From: Lactococcus paracarnosus
GTDB taxonomy: Bacteria > Bacillota > Bacilli > Lactobacillales > Streptococcaceae
Assembly: GCF_006770285.1 (NCBI RefSeq)
Contig: NZ_CP017195.1
Location: 1,054,001-1,118,000 of the forward strand
Length of the DNA stretch: 64,000 bases
Reading direction: 5' to 3'
Shown: piece after piece, positions 54,902-64,000 of the stretch
Numbering within the stretch: the first letter of the stretch is position 1
Layout of the letters: each line of letters starts with the position of its first letter
Made by a program: the position numbers and the translations under genes
The notes under the pieces: model-generated
The model's database searches: none
What the model was told of the DNA's origin: nothing
The model's input: the letters and a program-made list of their open reading frames with translations, nothing else

Positions 54902-55119
54902 TTGGGCACCTCCTAAATTTTATTTAGAAGACTTGAAAATATATAGGTACTGCTAAAAAAAGTTTGTTACCTAATTTGCTCAGTTTAACCTGTCAATATC
55001 GTCTATGCATACTCAAAAAACAAGTTTGTTAGGCTAAATCAGCCACGATTAAAAATGAACCCAAGCTTAAAACTCTTAGTTTTTACCCTACCTACATGAT
55101 GGTGCCTGATTTTCTTGTC

Positions 55120-55240
55120 TCCTCTTTATCCTGACTTTAACAGTTGGTATCGGAATTTCACCGATTCGGGCTCGAGATCTAACCTCAAGCTTCATGGACT
55201 TTACCACCAGTGGGGACACGATCCCCGCCCTGAAGACTTC
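55120..55240 (-). ncRNA. FMN riboswitch (RFN element) controlling ribU
   Basis: The minus strand reads CTTCAGGGCGGGG, ACTGGTGGTAAAGTCCATGA, GAGCCCGAATCGGTGAAATT and CCGATACC, and ends GTTAAAGTCAGGATAAAGAG; these are the conserved blocks of the FMN aptamer in order. Transcription from 55244-55272 would begin at its first base. The expression platform lies in 54902-55119; I could not decide between termination and ribosome-binding-site masking. Confidence 0.95.
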
Positions 55241-55243
55241 TTA

Positions 55244-55272
55244 ACTATATCAAAAGACTTGCATTTTTGCAA
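55244..55272 (-). promoter_or_regulatory. Promoter of the ribU transcript, inside the rluB terminator
   Basis: On the minus strand: TTGCAA (55272-55267), 17 bases, TATAGT (55249-55244). The -35 lies in the loop and arm of the hairpin at 55252-55279. Confidence 0.65.
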
Positions 55273-55279
55273 GTCTTTT
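55252..55279 (-). terminator. Hairpin after rluB
   Basis: A perfect 12-bp stem, AAAAGACTTGCA/TGCAAGTCTTTT with a 4-nt loop, about 60 bases past the rluB stop. Confidence 0.7.
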
Positions 55280-55341
55280 GACGGGTTAAATTCAAGAAGT
55301 TAACTTGATGAATTTAACATAATATAAGATATGTTAAATTA

Positions 55342-56058
55342 TTACGATTTTGCACTATTGACAAGTTGACTGACTTCTTTTTTAGATAGTCTACGAAACT
55401 CGCCTGGTTGTAGGCCAGTCAAATCTAAGGTACCATACTGAACACGAGAAAGTTTTAGCACAGGTAAGCCAACAGCTTCAAACATCTTTTTAACCTGATG
55501 GTTCCGTCCTTCATGAATCGTCAGTTGTACAACTGATTTTTTAGTTGAGACATCTTGCTTAATAATATGGTAGATAGCAGGTTTTGTTTTTCTACCATCT
55601 ATTTTAACACCTTGCGTTAATGGCCGAAGATTTTCTTTGTTGGCTTGTCCTTCAACTTTTGCTATATAGACTTTTTCGATTTGGTGACTTGGGTGAGTCA
55701 TCAAATTTGAAAAGTCACCATCATTTGTTAGGAGTAATAGCCCACTTGTATCCCAATCCAGTCTGCCGACGGGATAAATTCTCTCAGGAATATGACGGAA
55801 AAAGTCTAAAACAGTTTTACGATCTTTTTCATCAGAAACTGACGAAATAACCCCACGTGGTTTATTAAGGATATAATAAACAGGTTCTTCTTTATAGATC
55901 TGTGTTTGTTTCACTTCAACTGCATCACCTGACTTAACTTGGTAAGCTAAGTCAGTCATGATCTTACCATTAACTGTTACATCACCAGCTTTGATTAAAT
56001 CTTCTGCTTTTCGACGACTTGCAACGCCCGCTTGGGCTAAGTATTTATTAATTCTCAT
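55342..56058 (-). CDS. rluB: 23S rRNA pseudouridine synthase (RsuA/RluB family)
   Basis: The 238-aa enzyme has an S4 domain (MRINKYLAQAGVASRRKAEDLIKAGDVTVNG) and the catalytic Asp in YPVGRLDWDTSGLLLLTNDG, with HEGRNHQVKKMFEAVG. It is last in the xerD-like/scpA/scpB/rluB run and overlaps scpB by 11 bases. In Gram-positives this member is usually named RluB, acting near the peptidyl-transferase centre. Confidence 0.92.
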   Translation of the reverse strand: MRINKYLAQAGVASRRKAEDLIKAGDVTVNGKIMTDLAYQVKSGDAVEVKQTQIYKEEPVYYILNKPRGVISSVSDEKDRKTVLDFFRHIPERIYPVGRLDWDTSGLLLLTNDGDFSNLMTHPSHQIEKVYIAKVEGQANKENLRPLTQGVKIDGRKTKPAIYHIIKQDVSTKKSVVQLTIHEGRNHQVKKMFEAVGLPVLKLSRVQYGTLDLTGLQPGEFRRLSKKEVSQLVNSAKS

Positions 56059-56620
56059 TTGTCTTTAATTCCTTTTCGTTAAAGATATCAACATCGTCGA
56101 TATCTATGAGTGATGCTTCGTTTACTTCCGGTAGTGCTTCAAGGCTGTTTATACCGATATAATCTAAGAAATGGTGCGTTGTTGCATAAAGATTAGGATT
56201 CCCTATGACTTCCTTTTTACCAACCACTTCGATTAAATCAAAAGCTTGAAGTGTTGTCATGGTGCCTGATGAATTAACACCTCGAATTTTATCGACTTCC
56301 AATCGTGTTAAAGGCTGTTTATAAGCAATGATTGCGAGTACCTCTAAAGCTGCTTTTGACAAAGACTGGTTCATGGGTGTTTTGGCGTAGTGCTGTAATA
56401 ACGGCCTAAATACAGCCTTAGTTGCCAGTCGATACTTTCCTGCGGTTTCGATAATCGTCAGAGCAGAGGCATTGTCCAGCGTGTACTTCTTAGTCAGTTT
56501 CTCAATTTGTTGGGTTACTGCACTAGGGGTAATGTTTAAGAGGCCTGATAAATCTCTTAATGTCACGCCTTCTTCGCCTGTAACAAATAGTAATACTTCA
56601 AGTTCAGCAGTTTTATTCAC
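56048..56620 (-). CDS. scpB: Segregation and condensation protein B
   Basis: The 190-aa winged-helix protein has LEVLLFVTGEEGVTLRDLSGLLNI, ALEVLAIIAYKQPLTRLEVDKIRGVNS and GRKEVIGNPxLY-like VVGKKEVIGNPNLYATTHHFLDY. With ScpA it regulates the SMC condensin that compacts and segregates the chromosome. It overlaps scpA by 8 bases. Confidence 0.95.
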   Translation of the reverse strand: MNKTAELEVLLFVTGEEGVTLRDLSGLLNITPSAVTQQIEKLTKKYTLDNASALTIIETAGKYRLATKAVFRPLLQHYAKTPMNQSLSKAALEVLAIIAYKQPLTRLEVDKIRGVNSSGTMTTLQAFDLIEVVGKKEVIGNPNLYATTHHFLDYIGINSLEALPEVNEASLIDIDDVDIFNEKELKTNEN

Positions 56621-57359
56621 TTATCATCTCCACTTCTGTTCTTGACAACATAATATCACCAAATGAATCGGTCTGCTCAAAAGTCAGTGTCTGATTTTTG
56701 ATTAACTCCAACATGGCCAAAAATACAGTGACCACTTCATCTAAAGAATGCGTAAGGTTAAAAAAATCTGAGAAGACATGGTGTTTACTTTTTTCAAAAA
56801 TGGCTAGAATATCCTTAATCTTATCCTCAATTGAAAACTCATCCGAGTTTATCGTATTATGATGATCTTGAAATTCAGCCTTTTTACGTTGCATAAGTGC
56901 TGAAAAGGCAAAATATAAATCTAAGGCATTCTTATCAGCCAGTAATGCAACATCATCAGCTAAAATCTCTGTTTTAGCTTTTGAATAAAATAGACTACGA
57001 TCACTATGTTTTGCCTCAAGGCTTAGGCTCAAGGCTTTATACTTACGATATTCATCAATTTGGGTTAAGATTTCTTGTTCTAGATCAAGCGTTTCTTCTT
57101 CAAACGCTTCTGAAACAGTCGGCAATAGCCGTCTTGATTTGATTAAGACTAACTGACTAGCAATCACTAAGTATTCTGAAGCAAGATCTAACGCCCTGTC
57201 CTTCATCATATCTAGATAGCTGAGGTATTGTGTAATCACCTCAACTAAGGGGACTTCATAAATGTCCACCTTGTATTGATTGACTAAATGTAGTAACAAA
57301 TCTAGTGGCCCTTCAAAGTCTTGAATTTTTATGTTGATTTCTTTTTTTACATAATTCAT
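56613..57359 (-). CDS. scpA: Segregation and condensation protein A (kleisin)
   Basis: The 248-aa kleisin bridges the SMC heads. It shows IKIQDFEGPLDLLLHLVNQYKVDIYEVPLVEVITQYL at the start, SEYLVIASQLVLIKSRRLLP and the C-terminal winged helix (VTVFLAMLELIKNQTLTFEQ). It lies 15 bases after the xerD-like gene. Confidence 0.95.
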   Translation of the reverse strand: MNYVKKEINIKIQDFEGPLDLLLHLVNQYKVDIYEVPLVEVITQYLSYLDMMKDRALDLASEYLVIASQLVLIKSRRLLPTVSEAFEEETLDLEQEILTQIDEYRKYKALSLSLEAKHSDRSLFYSKAKTEILADDVALLADKNALDLYFAFSALMQRKKAEFQDHHNTINSDEFSIEDKIKDILAIFEKSKHHVFSDFFNLTHSLDEVVTVFLAMLELIKNQTLTFEQTDSFGDIMLSRTEVEMISE

Positions 57360-57374
57360 TTTATGTAAACTCTC

Positions 57375-58106
57375 TTATCTGTAATATTTATCAAGAGTTT
57401 GAATTGATTTCAATCCTAAACTCTCTGCCAACTTGTAAATGGACATTTTTTCTGCAACTCGCTGTAAGATATACTGCTCTCTTAATGAAGCAGATGATAG
57501 AGAGGTTGTCTTCTTTAATTCATAATGCAAAAATTGGCGAGATTTTGTAAATAGTTCATCCCCATTTTTTATAGGTCGTGCCAACCTTGAGAACCGCTCT
57601 CTAATTGGCAATATCCGTTTGATACCCTTATCAGATACTGTTAAAATTTTAAAGTCCCAATTGAAATCTGCCCATTTAAGCGTTTGAATTTCAGATGGCT
57701 TAAGACCAAACTCTAATATGAGTAGCACTAACAAATCACCAGGTTTTTGAATCCGATGATAGTAAGAAGCGACATCAATTATTCTGACGCCTTGTTTAGG
57801 CTGACTAAGTTTACCATGAGGTTGCAAGGTGATCGCTTGGAGTTCATAATATTGCTTGAGATCACCACTCTTATAAAGATACTTCAAAAACAAATTGATC
57901 GTCGATACTTTACGATGCTGTGATGCAGGAGCTAGTGTTCTGAGTTCTAGCTGAAACAGGTTTAAAATAGTTTGTATTAGCGGTTTGCCGTCAACAAACT
58001 TGATAAAAGCACGTAAATCATAAAAGTATGCAAGCTTAGTATTTTCAGATAATTGTTGTCGCGTGTTGATGAAGTCTTTAATCTTTTTTTCGTTCAATAA
58101 TCTCAT
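57375..58106 (-). CDS. XerD-like protein, degenerate tyrosine recombinase
   Basis: The 243-aa protein matches the streptococcal XerD-like proteins encoded beside scpAB. The catalytic set is damaged: the first Arg is Lys (LEFGLKPSEIQTLKW), and the HxLRH box reads SSASLREQYILQR, lacking His. The terminal TLDKYYR keeps tyrosines. It is therefore probably not an active recombinase. ATG 58106 behind AAGGATT is used; it overlaps cbpB by 29 bases. Its role near SMC-kleisin genes is unknown. Confidence 0.88.
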   Translation of the reverse strand: MRLLNEKKIKDFINTRQQLSENTKLAYFYDLRAFIKFVDGKPLIQTILNLFQLELRTLAPASQHRKVSTINLFLKYLYKSGDLKQYYELQAITLQPHGKLSQPKQGVRIIDVASYYHRIQKPGDLLVLLILEFGLKPSEIQTLKWADFNWDFKILTVSDKGIKRILPIRERFSRLARPIKNGDELFTKSRQFLHYELKKTTSLSSASLREQYILQRVAEKMSIYKLAESLGLKSIQTLDKYYR

Positions 58107-58545
58107 AATCCTTAGTAAAAGTATGCGCAAAAGCATTAAAGGCCTTTAATATCTCTTGGCGAGGGATAATACCGTAAAATGCTTGACCATTTAAAACGGG
58201 TAGAAAAGGTTCCCTAACCAATAAATGTAAGATATCTTCTAGCTCATAATGTTTTTGTACAGTACAGACATCCTTATCAACAATTTCTGAAATAGGCGTT
58301 CTATCAGATTTTTCGTAGAAAAAATCATGCTGTATTTCAAAATTAATAATATCTGTCCAGCCTAAGATACCGACAAATTCATGGTCCTGGTTAATCACTG
58401 GTACTTTAGAATACTTGTATTGACTTAACAAAATTTTAGCATGTGAAATATTATGTTCACTTAATAAAACAGCTACTTCACTTGCTGGCTTTAAAAAAGT
58501 ATCACTTTGTTGCATCAGGAAAGATTCGATATGCTTATCTATCAT
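58078..58545 (-). CDS. cbpB: CBS-domain protein, c-di-AMP-binding CbpB-like
   Basis: The 155-aa protein has two CBS motifs (ASEVAVLLSEHNISHAKILLSQYKYSKVPVIN, then KDVCTVQKHYELEDILHLLVREPFLPVLN). CbpB/DarB proteins with this layout bind c-di-AMP and, in Bacillus, control the stringent-response enzyme Rel. Overlaps yfcE by four bases. Confidence 0.85.
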   Translation of the reverse strand: MIDKHIESFLMQQSDTFLKPASEVAVLLSEHNISHAKILLSQYKYSKVPVINQDHEFVGILGWTDIINFEIQHDFFYEKSDRTPISEIVDKDVCTVQKHYELEDILHLLVREPFLPVLNGQAFYGIIPRQEILKAFNAFAHTFTKDYEIIERKKD

Positions 58546-59060
58546 TGACTAGACCTCGCTAGTCTAAACTGTAAATTTACAATCGGCTGATGTGCTAGAT
58601 CCATATAGCTAATCACATAGGCATCCGCTGTGATGTCAATCTTGGCGTACATCTTAGTCTTATATTGACCTCTTGGTTGGGCAACACTACCGGGGTTTAA
58701 GCACAGGATATCATGCTCAACCGTAGCGATTGGCGTATGCAGATGGCCAAACAATGCAAGCTTACAGCCCGCTTTTTGTGCAGCATCAGTCAAATGTGAT
58801 AGGCCAAAATTAACACCATATAAATGACCATGCGTGACAAATACTTGTGCTTGATCTGCAGATATGACAAGACTTTCAGGAAATAGCGTATCAAAGTCGC
58901 AATTCCCCCTAACAACGTTAATGCCTTCCCAAATAGGATCCGTCGCATCAAGCTCTGAATCGCCACAATGGATGATTGCACTTGCCTCATCTTGATAGGT
59001 AGCTTTTATATCTTGAATTACTTTAGATTCACCATGTGAATCACTCATAACAATTATCAT
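58542..59060 (-). CDS. YfcE/MJ0936-family metallophosphoesterase
   Basis: The 172-aa enzyme carries the metal-binding signatures MSDSHGESKVI, IHCGDSE, VRGNCD, FVTHGHLYGV and LFGHLHTP, and ends LNPGSVAQPRG. It is a general phosphodiesterase. The gene is coupled to the cbpB and rdgB genes on either side. Confidence 0.92.
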   Translation of the reverse strand: MIIVMSDSHGESKVIQDIKATYQDEASAIIHCGDSELDATDPIWEGINVVRGNCDFDTLFPESLVISADQAQVFVTHGHLYGVNFGLSHLTDAAQKAGCKLALFGHLHTPIATVEHDILCLNPGSVAQPRGQYKTKMYAKIDITADAYVISYMDLAHQPIVNLQFRLARSSQ

Positions 59061-59067
59061 AAATCCC

Positions 59068-59994
59068 TCACGATTTCTGCCAATCTGGCCATTTTGTAAG
59101 TAATTTCTCTAGAGCAAGCGCACGATGGGATACCTTGTTTTTCTGCGCTAATGTCAGTTGTGCTGCAGTTTTGCCAGTTGCCTCATCAACGAATAAGGGA
59201 TCATAACCAAATCCGTCATCCCCTTTTGGAATGGTTGCTATGGCGCCTAACCACTCTCCTTCAACAACAAGAGATGGCTTGTCCGGTGCGGCAACAACCA
59301 AGGTCGTATGGAATTTTGCAGTCCGTTTTTCTGGTGTTACAGCCGTGCTAGCTAACTCATGTAAGAGTTTTGCATTATTGGCTGCATCTGTCGCATGTGG
59401 GCCAGCAAATCTAGCAGACCAAACACCAGGAAGGCCACCAAGTACATCTACCATCAGCCCACTATCATCCGCAAGCACCAGCTCACCTGTTAGTTCAGAA
59501 ATCGTTTCGGCTTTTAAACGGGCATTTTCTTCAAATGTCATCCCTGTTTCTGCAACATCGGGTAACTCAGGGAAATCATTCAGGTTCTTTACAGTATAAC
59601 CCAAATGGCTAAAGAAGGCCTTAAACTCTCGTGTTTTACCTTCATTACGCGTTGCAATTAAGAGTGATTTATCTTGGGTTGTTGCTAAAGTGACCGTTTC
59701 AGAATGTATTTGATTGCCTGCTAAGCTAACTGTTAAGGTATCGCTTAACTGATACTGATACTCTTCAGCTGTTACGTCTCTTAGGACTTGGAAAAACAAG
59801 TCAATGATATCAGAAGGATTTTCATCTACCGCAATTATTTTTAGACCTTGCAGTTTGGGAAAGTACTTAAAAAAGAGACTGTATAGTGGTATCTCAAGTT
59901 CATCTCCAAAGATACTTTCGATGATTAACGTTCGCTCATCAGCAAGTACATAGGCAAATATCTGTTTGGTTTCGTGCTTATATAGTTTTTTCAT
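59068..59994 (-). CDS. rdgB: XTP/dITP diphosphatase with N-terminal extension
   Basis: The 308-aa protein hydrolyses non-canonical purine triphosphates. The HAM1 domain starts at about residue 110 ([24 protein letters not shown]), with [25 protein letters not shown] and [20 protein letters not shown]. The first 110 residues are the extension found in streptococcal and lactococcal forms, with no assigned role. It overlaps murI by four bases. Confidence 0.93.
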   Translation of the reverse strand: MKKLYKHETKQIFAYVLADERTLIIESIFGDELEIPLYSLFFKYFPKLQGLKIIAVDENPSDIIDLFFQVLRDVTAEEYQYQLSDTLTVSLAGNQIHSETVTLATTQDKSLLIATRNEGKTREFKAFFSHLGYTVKNLNDFPELPDVAETGMTFEENARLKAETISELTGELVLADDSGLMVDVLGGLPGVWSARFAGPHATDAANNAKLLHELASTAVTPEKRTAKFHTTLVVAAPDKPSLVVEGEWLGAIATIPKGDDGFGYDPLFVDEATGKTAAQLTLAQKNKVSHRALALEKLLTKWPDWQKS

Positions 59995-60785
59995 AATCTA
60001 AGTGTCCTCGATCTTACTGGTATTGCAAGCCAATTTTCGGCTATGTCATCAAATGATTGTGCACTCGCTGTTGTATAAAAATGATGTACTTTTTTTAATG
60101 CAGTTCGCTCACGATTTATCTCAAAATAATTAAGCAATACTGAGATATCTCTGACACATTCAGCACCACTATCAATCAGTTTGACCGAATCTCCCATGAC
60201 ATTTTGAATGATTGGTCTTAATAAAGGATAGTGTGTACACCCTAGTACCAATGTATCTACTCGGTTAACCAGTGGCTTTAATGTTTCATAGACGATTTTT
60301 TTAGCGACACTTGATGTGGTCTCATTTGATTCCACTATAGGTGCAAATTTAGGGCAAGCTAATGAATGGATAATCAATTCTGGAGATAATAAATGAATTT
60401 TTTTCTGATAGATATCAGATGCAATCGTCATTTCAGTACCGATAATACCAATTCTCCCAGTAGTCGTTGCTTTTATAGCCGCACTAGCACCTGGTAAGAT
60501 AACCCCTAAAACTGGGATATCAAGTTGCTGTTTCACTGCTTCCCATGCAACAGCAGTTGCCGTATTACAAGCAAAGACAATCATTTTAACATCTTTTGAT
60601 AATAGGAAGTTAACTAATTCCCAAGTAAACTGCCGTATTTGACTGGCTGGCCTTGGCCCATATGGTGCACGTCTTGAATCACCTACATAGATGACTTCTT
60701 CATCTGGTAATTGGCGTATTAATTCTTTTACGACTGTCAGTCCGCCGACACCTGAGTCTAAAAACCCTATTGGGCGATTATCCAT
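59991..60785 (-). CDS. murI: Glutamate racemase
   Basis: The 264-aa enzyme makes D-glutamate for peptidoglycan. The two catalytic cysteines lie in [12 protein letters not shown] and [13 protein letters not shown]; the start is [17 protein letters not shown] and [11 protein letters not shown]. It is first in the murI-rdgB-yfcE-cbpB-xerD-like-scpAB-rluB run, a very long minus-strand operon. Confidence 0.95.
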   Translation of the reverse strand: MDNRPIGFLDSGVGGLTVVKELIRQLPDEEVIYVGDSRRAPYGPRPASQIRQFTWELVNFLLSKDVKMIVFACNTATAVAWEAVKQQLDIPVLGVILPGASAAIKATTTGRIGIIGTEMTIASDIYQKKIHLLSPELIIHSLACPKFAPIVESNETTSSVAKKIVYETLKPLVNRVDTLVLGCTHYPLLRPIIQNVMGDSVKLIDSGAECVRDISVLLNYFEINRERTALKKVHHFYTTASAQSFDDIAENWLAIPVRSRTLRL

Positions 60786-60805
60786 CTAGATTACCTCACA
60801 AAAAC

Positions 60806-60832
60806 AAAAGCTGAGACACGCTCAGCTTTTTT
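60806..60832 (-). terminator. Hairpin between yneF and murI
   Basis: On the minus strand AAAAAAGCTGAG pairs with CTCAGCTTTT around CGTGT, then GTTTTT follows. Confidence 0.7.
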
Positions 60833-60965
60833 AGATATCTCTCTATAATTAAAGCTATACGACTTTTTGGGACTGGATCAAAATCAGTAGTAGAGATTAA
60901 CTGATATGACTATTACTGCCTAGACATCCCAAACCATCATTTTTAGAGATACCTTATCTTAACTT

Positions 60966-61202
60966 TTATTTTTTAGTGTCAGCTTGTTTGGCAGCTGCAC
61001 GAATTTGACGTAGTACTTGTTGTACTTGTGTCTCACTAGGTTTGCGGCCCATAGAACTCATCATCGTTCTAACAGCATCTTCATTTAATGGTGGGTTTTC
61101 CATCAACATTTGTTTAACTTGGCGACGGCTAATGAATAAGCCTCCAGCAAAGCCACCTAGGGCAGCAATAACAATTAATAAAATAGCTAGTACGATTGAC
61201 AT
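60966..61202 (-). CDS. yneF: YneF/UPF0154 family membrane protein
   Basis: The 78-aa protein has one N-terminal span (SIVLAILLIVIAALGGFAGGLFI) and the conserved RRQVKQMLMENPPLNEDAVRTMMSSMGRKPSETQVQQVLRQI. Its function is unknown; it is widespread in Firmicutes. It has its own terminator. Confidence 0.92.
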   Translation of the reverse strand: MSIVLAILLIVIAALGGFAGGLFISRRQVKQMLMENPPLNEDAVRTMMSSMGRKPSETQVQQVLRQIRAAAKQADTKK

Positions 61203-61271
61203 TTTTTATCTCTCTTCTTTTTGATTAGTCATTTAATTATATCAAATTTTACATAAACTGTCTATTTTCAT

Positions 61272-62519
61272 TTAGAAATCAAAGCCATCTAAAGTCGCAA
61301 AGTAATCTGCTGCTTTTTCTGCCCGACGAATGAGGCGTGTTGTGCCGTCTGATTGAAGCAGTAATTCAGCAGAGCGTAGTTTAGCATTATACTGATAGCC
61401 CATCGAAAAACCATGGGCACCTGTGTCATGGATGACTAAGGTATCACCAACTTTAACTTCTGGTAATGCTCTTTGTTTGGCAAATTTATCATTGTTTTCA
61501 CATAATGAGCCGACCACATCATAGACATGCGTTTCTGGAGCAGTTTCTTTGCCAGAAACACTGATATGATGATATGACCCATACATGGCAGGACGTAAGA
61601 GATTAACTGCACTTGCATCAACTCCAACATAATCACGATACGTTTTTTTCATATGTAAGACAGTCGTAATCAAATGACCGTGGGGTGCTAACATAAAACG
61701 ACCAAGTTCTGTAAAAATTTTAACTTGTCCAAGTTCGTTAGGGGTAAGAACAGCTTCATAAGCCTGTCTGACACCCTCACCAATGACAGCGATATCGTTT
61801 GCCACCTGATCAGGTAGATAATTGACACCAATACCGCCAGATAGGTTAATAAAGTCAAGTTCAACATCTGTTGCTGCAACGACTTCAACTGCTAACTCAA
61901 ATAATTCTTTAGCAAGTGCGGGATAATACGCGTTTGTTACGGTGTTAGATGCAAGAAACGAGTGGATACCAAATTTTTTAACGCCCAAGGCTTTCAAGTC
62001 TTTAAACGCTTGAATTAACTGGGACTTGGTCATACCAAATTTAGATTCCTCAGGATTGTCCATGATATCAGTCCCAAGTGAGAAGACGCCTCCAGGATTA
62101 TAACGACAAGAGATTGTCTCAGGAATACTTGTCACCTCATTCAAAAACGCAACATGTTCATAAGCATCTAGATTAATGGTCGCCCCAATTTCTCTGGCAT
62201 ACTGAAATTCTTGGGCTGGTGTATTATTTGAAGAAAACATAATATCTGGCCCTTTAAAGCCAAGTTTATGTGACATCAACAGTTCAATTTCAGAGGCACA
62301 ATCGACACCACAATTTTCTTCTTGCAAGATTTTTAAGATAGCTGGTGTTGGTGTTGCTTTAACAGCAAAAAATTCTTTAAACCCTTTATTCCAGCTAAAT
62401 GCCTTGTTAAGTGCACGTGCTTTTTCACGAATCCCCTTTTCATCATATAGATGAAAAGGTGTTGGATATGTTGCGACTATCTCTTCAAGCTGTGACTGAT
62501 TTACAAAAGGTACTTTCAT
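61272..62519 (-). CDS. lysA: Diaminopimelate decarboxylase
   Basis: The 415-aa PLP enzyme makes L-lysine. The PLP Lys lies in FFAVKATPTPAI (about residue 52), followed by NCGVDCASEIELL, HSFLAS-type GIHSFLASNTV, FINLSGGIGVNY, TELGRFMLAPHG and DTGAHGFSMGYQYN. A hairpin in the upstream gap (about 62560-62590) ends trmFO transcription. No lysine riboswitch is apparent. Confidence 0.93.
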   Translation of the reverse strand: MKVPFVNQSQLEEIVATYPTPFHLYDEKGIREKARALNKAFSWNKGFKEFFAVKATPTPAILKILQEENCGVDCASEIELLMSHKLGFKGPDIMFSSNNTPAQEFQYAREIGATINLDAYEHVAFLNEVTSIPETISCRYNPGGVFSLGTDIMDNPEESKFGMTKSQLIQAFKDLKALGVKKFGIHSFLASNTVTNAYYPALAKELFELAVEVVAATDVELDFINLSGGIGVNYLPDQVANDIAVIGEGVRQAYEAVLTPNELGQVKIFTELGRFMLAPHGHLITTVLHMKKTYRDYVGVDASAVNLLRPAMYGSYHHISVSGKETAPETHVYDVVGSLCENNDKFAKQRALPEVKVGDTLVIHDTGAHGFSMGYQYNAKLRSAELLLQSDGTTRLIRRAEKAADYFATLDGFDF

Positions 62520-62559
62520 AGGGTCTCCTTATTTATCTGGGTTAAACTGAATTAGATAA

Positions 62560-62592
62560 TACGTATTTTACATAATTATTTTTATGTAATTA
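62560..62592 (-). terminator. Hairpin between trmFO and lysA
   Basis: TTACATAA-type arms (TACATAAT at 62569 onward and ATGTAATTA near 62582) form an AT-only stem; efficiency is uncertain. Confidence 0.4.
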
Positions 62593-62603
62593 CCCAGAAG
62601 TGA

Positions 62604-63950
62604 TTAGACTTCCAGATAGGGTTTCAAGGCTGTAAGTGCACGTTCTGCAACTGCAGTATAACGCTCTTTTTTATCGCGAATACGCTCCCCTTCAAGTTCT
62701 TTGATAATACCAAAGTTAACATTCATCGGTTGGAAGTTTTTACTATTAGCATGTGTGACATAATAAGGTAGTGAGCCAATAGCTGTTGTTTCTGGGAAGA
62801 TAACTGACGCTTCTTCTTTGAATAATTTTGCTGCATTGATGCCCGCGACTAAACCAGATGCTGCTGATTCTACATAGCCCTCTACACCAGTCATTTGACC
62901 CGCAAAAAAGAGATTCTTTTGTTTTTTAGATCTAAGTGTTTGCGTTAATAGATTCGGTGAATCCATGTAAGAGTTACGATGCATGACGCCATATCTGACA
63001 AATTCAGCATTTTCTAGTCCTGGAATCATCCGGAAAATACGTTTTTGCTCACCCCACTTAAGGTGAGTTTGGAAGCCAACGATATTGTAAAGACTGGCAG
63101 CAGCATCATCTTGACGAAGCTGAACAACAGCATACGGCACATTTGTTTCATACGTCGTGCCATCGCGTTTTGTCACTGTATAGATTTCGTTTGGATTTTC
63201 AAGACCAACTGGTTTCATCGGTCCAAATAACATCGTTTTGAAACCACGCGCTGCCATCACTTCAATCGGCATGCAGGCTTCAAAGTATTTTTCCTTTTCA
63301 AACGCGTTTAACTCAGCAACCTCAGCTGTAACCAATGCTTCTTGAAAGGCGGTAAATTCCTCTTTTGACATCGGGGCATTAAGATAGGCAGCCTCACCTT
63401 TGTCATAACGGGACTTCAGATAGACCTTGCTCATGTCGATGGTACTGACATCTACGATAGGGGCTGCTGCATCATAGAAATAAAAGCCACTGCCATCATT
63501 TAACTCATGTATTTTATTGGCTAAGGTATCAGATGTTAAGGGACCTGAGGCAATGACAGTAATTTCATCATTTGGGATCTCAGTCATTTCGGCTCGGATA
63601 ACTTCGATTAGGGGATGGCTAGAAATTTGTGCTGTCACATGTGCTGCAAAGCCTTCGCGGTCAACAGCTAAGGCACCACCAGCAGGGACACGTGTGTCAT
63701 CTGCTGACTTGATAATGATACTATCCAGTTGGCGCATCTCTTCTTTCAAAAGACCAACAGCGTTAGTTATTGAATCTCCACGCAAAGAATTTGAACAAAC
63801 GAGCTCTGCAAAATCAGTTGTTTTATGTTGGGGTGTTGGCTTGACACCACGCATTTCGTAAAGCTTGACAGGGATGCCACGCTTGGCAATTTGGTAGGCA
63901 GCTTCAGAACCAGCAAGACCGGCTCCGATAACATTAATATGGTTTGACAT
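62604..63950 (-). CDS. trmFO: Methylenetetrahydrofolate-tRNA-(uracil-5-)-methyltransferase
   Basis: The 448-aa folate- and FAD-dependent enzyme makes m5U54 in tRNA. The FAD-binding start [21 protein letters not shown] is clear, with [24 protein letters not shown] (catalytic Cys region), GPMKPVGL and [20 protein letters not shown]. The ribosome binding site is AAAGGAAAC. Confidence 0.95.
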   Translation of the reverse strand: MSNHINVIGAGLAGSEAAYQIAKRGIPVKLYEMRGVKPTPQHKTTDFAELVCSNSLRGDSITNAVGLLKEEMRQLDSIIIKSADDTRVPAGGALAVDREGFAAHVTAQISSHPLIEVIRAEMTEIPNDEITVIASGPLTSDTLANKIHELNDGSGFYFYDAAAPIVDVSTIDMSKVYLKSRYDKGEAAYLNAPMSKEEFTAFQEALVTAEVAELNAFEKEKYFEACMPIEVMAARGFKTMLFGPMKPVGLENPNEIYTVTKRDGTTYETNVPYAVVQLRQDDAAASLYNIVGFQTHLKWGEQKRIFRMIPGLENAEFVRYGVMHRNSYMDSPNLLTQTLRSKKQKNLFFAGQMTGVEGYVESAASGLVAGINAAKLFKEEASVIFPETTAIGSLPYYVTHANSKNFQPMNVNFGIIKELEGERIRDKKERYTAVAERALTALKPYLEV

Positions 63951-63988
63951 AAATAGTTTCCTTTATAATTACTTTATTACTTCTCATT

Positions 63989-63997
63989 ATTATAGCA
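63989..63997 (-). promoter_or_regulatory. Extended -10 of the trmFO promoter
   Basis: On the minus strand TGCTATAAT lies about 40 bases before the ATG; the -35 would be outside the window. Confidence 0.5.
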
Positions 63998-64000
63998 TAT

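Noticed and set aside
55115..55303. 62-codon ORF on the plus strand
   Set aside because: It lies antisense to the FMN riboswitch, which explains all its conserved sequence.

Overview
The window looks like a low-GC Gram-positive chromosome of the family Streptococcaceae, most likely Lactococcus or a close relative (for example the L. raffinolactis/L. piscium side). Indicators are a streptococcal-type XerS with a difSL-like site beside it, an HdiR-type self-cleaving repressor, the MurT/GatD pair, the scpA-scpB-rluB cluster with a degenerate XerD-like protein, an exact CodY box at the branched-chain aminotransferase gene, and an IS981-like IS3-family element. Species assignment is inference; no rRNA gene is present.

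Layout. 1-600: end of a polyamine-binding protein gene. 995-3365: a type VII secretion (T7SS) LXG-toxin cassette that is broken in at least two places. 3501-5745: an RNA uracil methyltransferase and an RmlC-like cupin. 6074-11541: a ComP/ComA-like two-component system, an exact ComA-box palindrome, and a MacB/FtsX-type ABC transporter. 11666-14725: a Nudix hydrolase, an RpiB-family protein, an uncharacterised protein, a 44-residue protein and a glutathionyl-hydroquinone-reductase-like protein. 14825-17285: an RpiR regulator divergent from a GH4 6-phospho-glucosidase. 17516-21320: a second T7SS effector cassette (lipase with a C-terminal helical targeting domain, small partners, WXG100 protein); the lipase is cut by a 1224-bp IS with a 3-bp target duplication and the upstream gene is frameshifted. 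21590-25095: a heterodimeric ABC exporter. 25533-29319: nrdHIEF with two NrdR boxes. 29424-33788: plsY, an HdiR-like repressor, glmS, an SRPBCC protein and a MarR regulator. 33885-37531: gatD/murT, a beta-hydroxyacid dehydrogenase and speG. 37705-42373: a LacI regulator, GH13 alpha-glucosidase and PTS EIIBCA operon. 42650-46193: rbgA, rnhB, an MscS channel and ilvE. 46274-46548: a transglutaminase-like gene remnant. 46691-50238: a P-type ATPase, xerS and difSL. 50503-63950: an acyltransferase, then a long minus-strand run: brnQ, rplL/rplJ with an L10 leader, ribU with an FMN riboswitch, rluB/scpB/scpA/xerD-like/cbpB/yfcE/rdgB/murI, yneF, lysA and trmFO.

The dif site at 50208-50238 suggests the replication terminus lies here. 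Genes for about 14 kb to its left are mostly on the plus strand, and nearly everything to its right is on the minus strand, as expected where replication forks converge. The accessory interest is in the two decayed T7SS effector cassettes, which have no secretion machinery in view, and in the ComPA-like signalling locus with its ComA box. Two of the frameshifts fall in A homopolymers and could be sequencing errors; the IS insertion and the in-frame stop could not be explained that way.
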